Origin: Symbiodinium natans
Taxonomy: Eukaryota > Sar > Dinophyceae > Suessiales > Symbiodiniaceae
Direction of reading: 5' to 3'
DNA: 64,000 nt
Assembly (NCBI GenBank): GCA_905221605.1
Contig: CAJNDS010000476.1
Coordinates: 62,001-126,000, forward strand
The position numbers were made by a program, and so were the translations under genes. The number at the start of each line of letters is the position of its first letter. Within the stretch, counting starts at the first letter, position 1. The notes under the pieces are model-generated. The model ran no database searches and was not told the origin of the DNA. It saw only the letters and a list, made by a program, of their open reading frames with translations. Of the stretch, positions 60,101-64,000 are shown piece by piece.

Positions 60101-62659
60101 GCGCGGTCCCCCAGACTGCGCCGCTACGAAAACCCCCCACAAAACCCCACAAAAGCCGAATGGTGTTTCCGAAAGTGGAGATCCACCTCTGATCAAAGTT
60201 TAAGCCCTAACCGGCCCTAACCTGTCGAGTCCGAGGTCCATCGTGAACAACCCTGCAGCTTGGCTGCTCTCGAGAAGCTTCGGGCACTCTACGCTCTTCC
60301 CACGAGAGTGAACACGAACTCCTGCAACAAATGGCAGAGGAAATAGTACCCGGAAACGACACCCCCCATCTCTCCCAGCGCTGAGCATGTTTCGTCACTT
60401 CTCTCGCATCGCACTTCGTGCGAACTGTGTCTCAGACAGAAGAACTCTCCGAGGTTTGTGGTTTCCAGCCCCTGGCCTCTGGAGCGCTCTTTGGGGAGTG
60501 TTGGGAACAAAGAGACGGGGGGAAGTTGCATGAAGTTGGAAGAGTTGCCATTTGGTTTTGACTTTGGGCTTGGTTTTTTCGCGCATTGGGCTTCGGGGCT
60601 TCTTTGTCTGGATGCCTCCAGCCTTGGAACGGCAAGTGCAACGTACACCAAGCAACAAGCGAACCGGGTAGTTGATGTAGTTCATGTAGTTGGCGGTGTT
60701 TGTGAAGAAAGTGCTCGCGGGTTCAAATCTTGGTTTGGGGCGGGGTGGTCGGGTGATGTCGGGCGTAGGGTTTCGGGTTTGTAGCTTGAGTTTGCAGAGT
60801 TCACGAGCTTTCTTTTGCACGAACTTCGACAGCCCCCGGCAACCCCCAAGACATCCCTAGATTAATGTCATAGTAGCGCTGCGTAGACTATTGAAAGTCC
60901 AAGAAGCGACAGCATCGAGCTTGGTCATCCCAAACTGCGTTTTGAGAGAAGCTTGAAGGCTTAGTATATCTTGTTGAGTTCTTATTGTATCTTAGTATAT
61001 CTTAGTCTTAGTAAATCTTAGTATGTCTCAGTACATCTTAGTACATCTTAGTATATCTTAGTATTGCGGTCTGGGATCCTTTCAGCTTCCGGAGAGGAAC
61101 TCGCAGCACAACGCTGTGGGGCTCCGGGACGTACTTCGCCCGGGGCTTGAGTTGCCGGAGCACGCTCTGAGCGCATCAGTCGACTGATCCCCACCGATCC
61201 CGAAGCTCAGCTGGCCCCCAAACCTCTCCATATCCTGAACCCCGCTGAACACTGCGCCCCAGTGTTCTGCAAGAATTTCTGAGGATGGGAACTTGAAAAA
61301 AAGGGACAAGTGGCAAAGTAAATTTCGAAGGCGCCCGAACTCTGCACAGCATTGAGGGCCAAGGCAAGGATCGTTGCTGTAGCTGGTTCTTGGAAGACTA
61401 TGGAATGAGGTGCCATCGTATCGTTCTGAGTACTGATACTCATACCTTCTCGTAGTGGGAATGAGCCCCAGAATGCAAAACCCGAAGCCCAAGACTTGAA
61501 GGCTTCGGCCCCAAGTCCCCGTAAGGCCCGGGACGCTAAGTACGTGGCCGACGGCGGCTTCTGCGGCGCTCCGAACGCAGATGGCACGCGGAGGCACCAA
61601 GCCGCTGTTGGCTGAGTTTGCACACCTCGGGATTTAAGGGCAAAACTCGAGATAGAGGCGGAACTTCCATTCGTTCTGTTCCCCCGTGTTATTGCTGTTG
61701 CAGGATGCTGATGTGCCTGCTCATCATGGGCATCTCTTGCCTGGGTGACCCTGCGCACAAGGCGCCCTCCCCTCCATTGGCTTCAGTTGTCATTTACAGC
61801 CTGAAAACCCACTGCTGCATGCGACCCTGGTTCAGGGCGTGCTCCCCTTCAGGCACAAGCCACCGTGCGGGGGCCAAGAATGCAGTTGGAAGGAGCTGGA
61901 CTGCGGATATCTTTTCAGCTTCAAAACCCACGCACATTCGTCCCATGCACAGCCCCCAGGATGGCTTCAAATCCAGTGTCCGAAATCAACTCGAAGTCTC
62001 AACCCTTCGTGACATTGCTTGACCACCCCCCGCACACCTCTGAAGCTCCAGTTCCTCAGGCACCGCTACAACAGCTCGGTGGATTGCTTGGCGAGCCCCG
62101 AAGTCATGGTAGTGGGGGCCCTGGGGGCGCCCGGGCAGTTTGAGGATTGAAGCGTCGTGCAGGGAACTGATTCTTGCGGTTTCAAGGCCAATTGCTGCCG
62201 ACCTTCCCACTGACTGAAGCTAACAGTAGGCCGGTAAACCGAAGTCAGGAGCAAGCTGTGAGCCAAGCACCCAAGCCGTGCCGAGATCCAGCAATCGGGA
62301 GCTGCCATGCCAGCCTACGCCCGATGCTAAACGCTGGCCCAGGGTTCGGGTCTTCAGAGGGAGTTTGGGGGTTTAGGGGTCTCATGGAGCGTTGGGCATT
62401 CGGGTTCAGGGCTGCAAGCTCTGCGGGTTGAAGGCTTGCGATTGAGAGTCAGATCATCACATCCTGAAGCCTTGCCAAGTCACCCGATGCTTGAGAGATC
62501 TGGGGGCCTGGGGGGCTTTCTCTGAAACGAATTGTCGGCCTTCTTCGTTGGAACTCCAAACGAAGAACTGCACATCTCAACCGTTTGGGTATCATAATCA
62601 GTTTGCCAAGCCTGCCGAAAGCCCAAGCCTACGATGCTGAGGTCATCACTTTTGCCTGA
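42168..62659 (+). CDS. EF-hand / alpha-beta-hydrolase-like / PARP-type fusion gene, 25 or more exons
   Basis: EF-hand block: SDQELKSIYAKLDKN splices (GC donor 42218, acceptor before 42293) to give loop DKNSNGIVSKLE. Then come DEKSFDELHSIFE (ends 42959), EISAGKKGIDFESFCKHVRK (43456-43515), RSRMQEIFNLIA (ends about 44009), loop DADDSGSISKLE (from 44652), VAVDEFLM (about 45000), MDDENLFEKIDALFE (about 45250-45294), and, after an intron of about 8 kb, RITYYDFEKYFRK (from about 53544), which matches the GIDFESFCKHVRK position of the first module. Hydrolase-like exons run 54.06-57.3 kb and PARP exons 59.57-62.66 kb. The last exon ends AEVITFA with stop 62657-62659. The 5' end is unknown; exons at 34-38 kb could belong. 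Calcium binding by the EF-hands suggests calcium control of the C-terminal transferase, which is inference. That one transcript spans all exons is also inference, from strand, frame and module continuity. Confidence 0.65.
42385..42634. repeat. Degenerate telomere-type TTTAGGG repeats in both orientations
   Basis: CCCTAAA/CCCCTAA-like words run from about 42385 to 42450, and GGGTTTA/GGGTTTC words from about 42561 to 42634. The second block contains consecutive TTTAGGG units at its end. Both lie in an intron of the EF-hand/PARP gene. TTTAGGG is the plant-type telomere repeat that I understand is also used by dinoflagellates. Confidence 0.75.
42975..43011. repeat. Four copies of 9-mer TTGGCTTTA
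   Basis: Four nearly exact 9-base units sit directly after the exon ending at 42959, inside the intron, 15 bases from the GC splice donor. They are followed by GGTTTTAGGGTTTG, another telomere-like word. Confidence 0.85.
44448..44620. repeat. Degenerate CCCTAAA array
   Basis: AACCCTAAACCCTAAGCCCTAAG passes into CCCCTAAAGCCCCTAAAG and CCCTGAAAACCCT units over about 170 bases, immediately upstream of the acceptor for the second EF-loop exon at 44652. The orientation is opposite to the block at 42561. Further short arrays occur at about 44755-44800 and 45785-45940. Confidence 0.75.
46073..46152. repeat. G13 and C21 homopolymers 46 bases apart
   Basis: Thirteen G residues (46073-46085) are followed 46 bases later by 21 C residues (46132-46152). 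Single-stranded RNA or DNA could pair the two tracts into a hairpin, and the tracts themselves are quadruplex/i-motif prone. They lie in the large intron. Their exact lengths may be affected by sequencing error. Confidence 0.8.
46784..46871. repeat. 44-base tandem duplication in an AT-rich island
   Basis: Two adjacent 44-base units share GAATCxAAATGTxTAGAATTT, then CATAAAGAA and ACACATCCGAA, with only a few differences. They sit in an AT-rich block of about 270 bases (46680-46950) that contrasts sharply with the GC-richer surroundings. This suggests a distinct insertion, possibly a remnant of a mobile element; no terminal repeats were seen. Confidence 0.8.
47046..47115. repeat. Compound (CT)n-(TA)n-(TG)n microsatellite
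   Basis: A CT run, a TA run and a GT run follow each other within 70 bases. It lies in the large intron. No gene is associated with it. Confidence 0.9.
52345..52629 (+). CDS. Small cysteine-rich secreted protein, 94 aa, intronless
   Basis: ATG 52345 opens MLRLALSACLLGAVTLLQGC, a clear signal peptide with a lipobox-like LLQGC end, followed by a short polar domain rich in Ser, Gly and Asp and containing paired cysteines: YLACSS, YASCATAC, GKCDCKV and TACKDSG. The mature part has seven or eight cysteines, suggesting disulfides. The stop is TGA at 52629. No family is recognised. It has no introns and sits on the same strand inside the presumed 8 kb intron of the EF-hand/PARP gene, so it is a nested gene or marks a gene boundary that I have missed. 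A weak CCAT...TGGCTCAGAG phrase about 85 bases upstream only faintly resembles the spliced leader. Confidence 0.7.
   Translation: MLRLALSACLLGAVTLLQGCGDEATYLACSSYSKNGAGAVTDYASCATACDQGEGLQETYGTHDWKGSSGSGKCDCKVSDSEHRTACKDSGYSS
54058..57290 (+). other. Alpha/beta-hydrolase-like exon block of the fusion gene
   Basis: The exons read in order are: RVFIIGPGFG (54079); RQSRMVEAAGYQ (about 54330); IGWCFNIPNPELPNFPVEPY (about 54522); RIKAEMDA (about 54897); FRPHVLMGASKG (from 55207), with the GxSxG-like GASKG nucleophile elbow; GGVYIVGLW (about 55521); PTVLINA (about 55912); ANVVMAVGSNDE (about 56373); VYPVQRADLEA (about 56630); NKTFLYWTADSGRLPSGL (about 56775); GQISRQGDTHNQ (about 57101) and ESLLHHDVLPRLIDA (about 57237). 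The order (nucleophile elbow, then GSNDE, then a late GDxHN) fits serine-hydrolase topology, with Ser, Asp and His candidates visible. I recall similar exon orders upstream of PARP domains in Symbiodinium proteins, but this was not checked. Linker exons follow: PEIHWHRTWKERR (about 57435) and GYSPEQIMRLWSTNG (about 58499). Confidence 0.65.
59391..59480. repeat. Degenerate GGGTTTA/GGGTT array
   Basis: GGGTTTTGGGTTGAAGGTG is followed by further GGTTTGGGGTTTGGGGTTTA words and GGGTTCAGGGTG. This is a telomere-like degenerate array in an intron between the hydrolase-like block and the PARP exons. Confidence 0.7.
59570..62659 (+). other. PARP-type ADP-ribosyltransferase exon block of the fusion gene
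   Basis: The exons read in order are: IQRVENGPQGDASWKPYYKS (from about 59581), the usual entry of the PARP catalytic fold; DQGVEFEPGTHT (about 59838); CWAFHGCNNEALERG (about 60063), with the His of the H-Y-E triad (codon 60075-60077); RGTRSTTLWGSGTYFARG (about 61092), with the Tyr (codon 61132-61134); YVADGGFCGAPNADGTRR (about 61542); MLMCLLIMGISCLGDP (about 61705); RHRYNSSVDCLASPEVMVV (about 62059), with Glu as triad candidate (codon 62100-62102); and AEVITFA plus stop (62657-62659). All three triad residues are present, so transferase activity is plausible. The region between 60.1 and 61.08 kb is intron with a 10-mer minisatellite. PARP enzymes transfer ADP-ribose from NAD to proteins or nucleic acids. 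Confidence 0.75.
60961..61066. repeat. 10-mer minisatellite, consensus CTTAGTATAT
   Basis: About ten imperfect units (CTTAGTATAT, CTTAGTACAT, CTTAGTAAAT and similar) end only 17 bases upstream of the PARP exon carrying TYFARG. The repeat would occupy the branch-point and polypyrimidine region of that intron. Confidence 0.9.
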
Positions 62660-64000
62660 AGGGCGAGAGACAGCTTCAGAATGACTTAGGCATGAAGGAC
62701 TTGGGGTTGAAGTGAACCCCCTCCTCTACCCCCACTTAGCCTTAGGCCCTGTCCCGGACCTCGTCCGTTGCGGGAGCACCGCCAGTAGTCGAGCAGTCAC
62801 AGTTGTTTCACCGGGAGAGAGGCTTCTCCATTCCACGTGCCGAGGATCTAGGGCTTTGTGACATTCAGCGACATTCTGACGGCCCACGTGCATACTGGCC
62901 ATTGCAACATGCTGCATGCCCGAAAGCGCTCATCCTTGTTGGGTTGAGGCGATCCACTTTGGTGTTTTGTTGTGAGCTAGTTCCGGGGATTTGGGTTCAG
63001 CCTGTAGGCAGACTCTGCGATCCTCGGCATGTGACGAATTTGGGAAGTTGCCACGCATTGCCTGCTACAAAGAGCTTGAGTGCGATGGCAGCCCCAGCTG
63101 CACAGTCAATTTGGGCAGGGGTCAACCCCAGACCTTACAAGTCCTGAGCCTTGAGCTCTACAAACCCCTAATGGTTGTTATTCCCCAAAATAGGCTACCC
63201 CTTCGACAACCCCTGCTTCCCGAACCCCCCAAATATTTAAACTATTGAAGCTGAAAGCCTGATCGGAGCCAGCCCCAATCCTCCAAGTCTATAGAGCCGA
63301 AACCCTACAAGTCCTGGGCCTGCGCCCCAAGCTGTCAACCATCAGCTTCCAAAGCGCTCCTCTAAGGTGACTTTCCTTGGCTGTGTGTGGTGATGTCTCA
63401 GCAAAAGGTGGTGGTAAAAGCTTGGCCTCGTTGCAGTCACAATCCCTGGAACCTTGTGACTTGAGGGTTGAGGCGGACGTCCCGGGGCTTGACTGACGCC
63501 AATAGATTCCCAGCTTCCTCATGTGGATGACCGCATGTGCTCTGATACCCGAGATGGGCTTTTGCGAGAAAAAGAGGGCCTCGGTTCTGCTCTTTGAAGG
63601 CTTTCGCTTGCGCGTGGGGCTGTTGGCGCGTAGGAGCCAGCCTTTCGCTGGGCATCCCAGCACAGGGGAGGAAGTGACAAACGTGCTTCGCCCTGCCCTG
63701 CCCGTGCTTACGTCGGTGAGGTGGCCGTTCTTGTGTCAACTCCGGTGAGGTCGACAGAAAGTAATGTCAGGGCTCCGACGCACAAACTTCCCGCCGCATG
63801 GTTTTCAGTCGTGCGTTTTACACGTTTTTGTTGGGAAACGCGTTTTTCCATTTTTTTGCGTGTTTTTAGAAGGCCTCCCAACCTCCGGAAAACAAGCTCC
63901 GTTGTCATGGAATTGCTAAAAACCTACTAGGTTTTTCGCACATTCACGGGCGTCACATTACGAGTTGGGCAAAATGAGGTCGCGAGGAGCGAAAACGCTG
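62660..64000. other. No recognisable gene downstream of the PARP stop
   Basis: Short frames occur on both strands without family motifs or consistent splice continuation. A T-rich stretch at 63800-63870 and a few CCCTAAA-like words are the only features. Confidence 0.5.

Noticed and set aside
60650..60745. A GGGTTCAAATC phrase resembling a tRNA T-arm
   Set aside because: No A box, acceptor stem or cloverleaf could be built around it.

Overview
The window reads as nuclear DNA of a dinoflagellate, most likely a Symbiodiniaceae-type alga. Four observations support this. Genes are cut into many short exons whose introns often begin GC or GA and end AG. A 16-base match to the 3' part of the dinoflagellate spliced leader lies just upstream of an intronless gene. 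Degenerate TTTAGGG-like repeats are scattered through the second half. Nearly all recognisable exons lie on the + strand, as in unidirectional dinoflagellate gene blocks. The family names come from motifs read by eye; no database was searched.

Layout. 0.4-2.3 kb: three decayed fragments of one repeated, retroelement-type protein tail. 4.56-12.99 kb: a many-exon ABC1/UbiB-family (ABC1K) atypical kinase, the best resolved spliced gene. 14.7-23.9 kb: a run of + strand exons, including clear pentatricopeptide (PPR) exons and a long exon with an HAER motif; these may be one to three genes. One minus-strand exon candidate sits inside this run. 24.8-26.0 kb: a 1.2 kb GAAAT/GAATGAAAT satellite. 26.0-28.5 kb: unassigned exons. 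28.9-31.3 kb: a type I-like metacaspase. 31.5-33.3 kb: an intronless secreted pepsin-type aspartic protease with a relict spliced leader. 34.1-37.8 kb: exons of an unassigned gene.

42.2-62.7 kb: exons that I join into one very large gene. It encodes EF-hand modules, then an alpha/beta-hydrolase-like region, then a PARP-type ADP-ribosyltransferase catalytic domain. Its introns carry TTTAGGG-like repeats, homopolymer tracts, minisatellites and a small intronless gene for a cysteine-rich secreted protein.

The genes do not form an operon and no common pathway is evident. Themes that can be named are plastid or mitochondrial function (ABC1K, PPR), proteolysis (metacaspase, aspartic protease) and calcium-linked ADP-ribosylation (EF-hand/PARP). 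The most notable structural observations are the retrogene signature of the aspartic protease, a metacaspase intron flanked by a 23-base direct repeat, the pervasive GC/GA splice donors, and the EF-hand/hydrolase/PARP architecture. Exon ends given below are inferred from reading frame and family continuity, not from transcripts.
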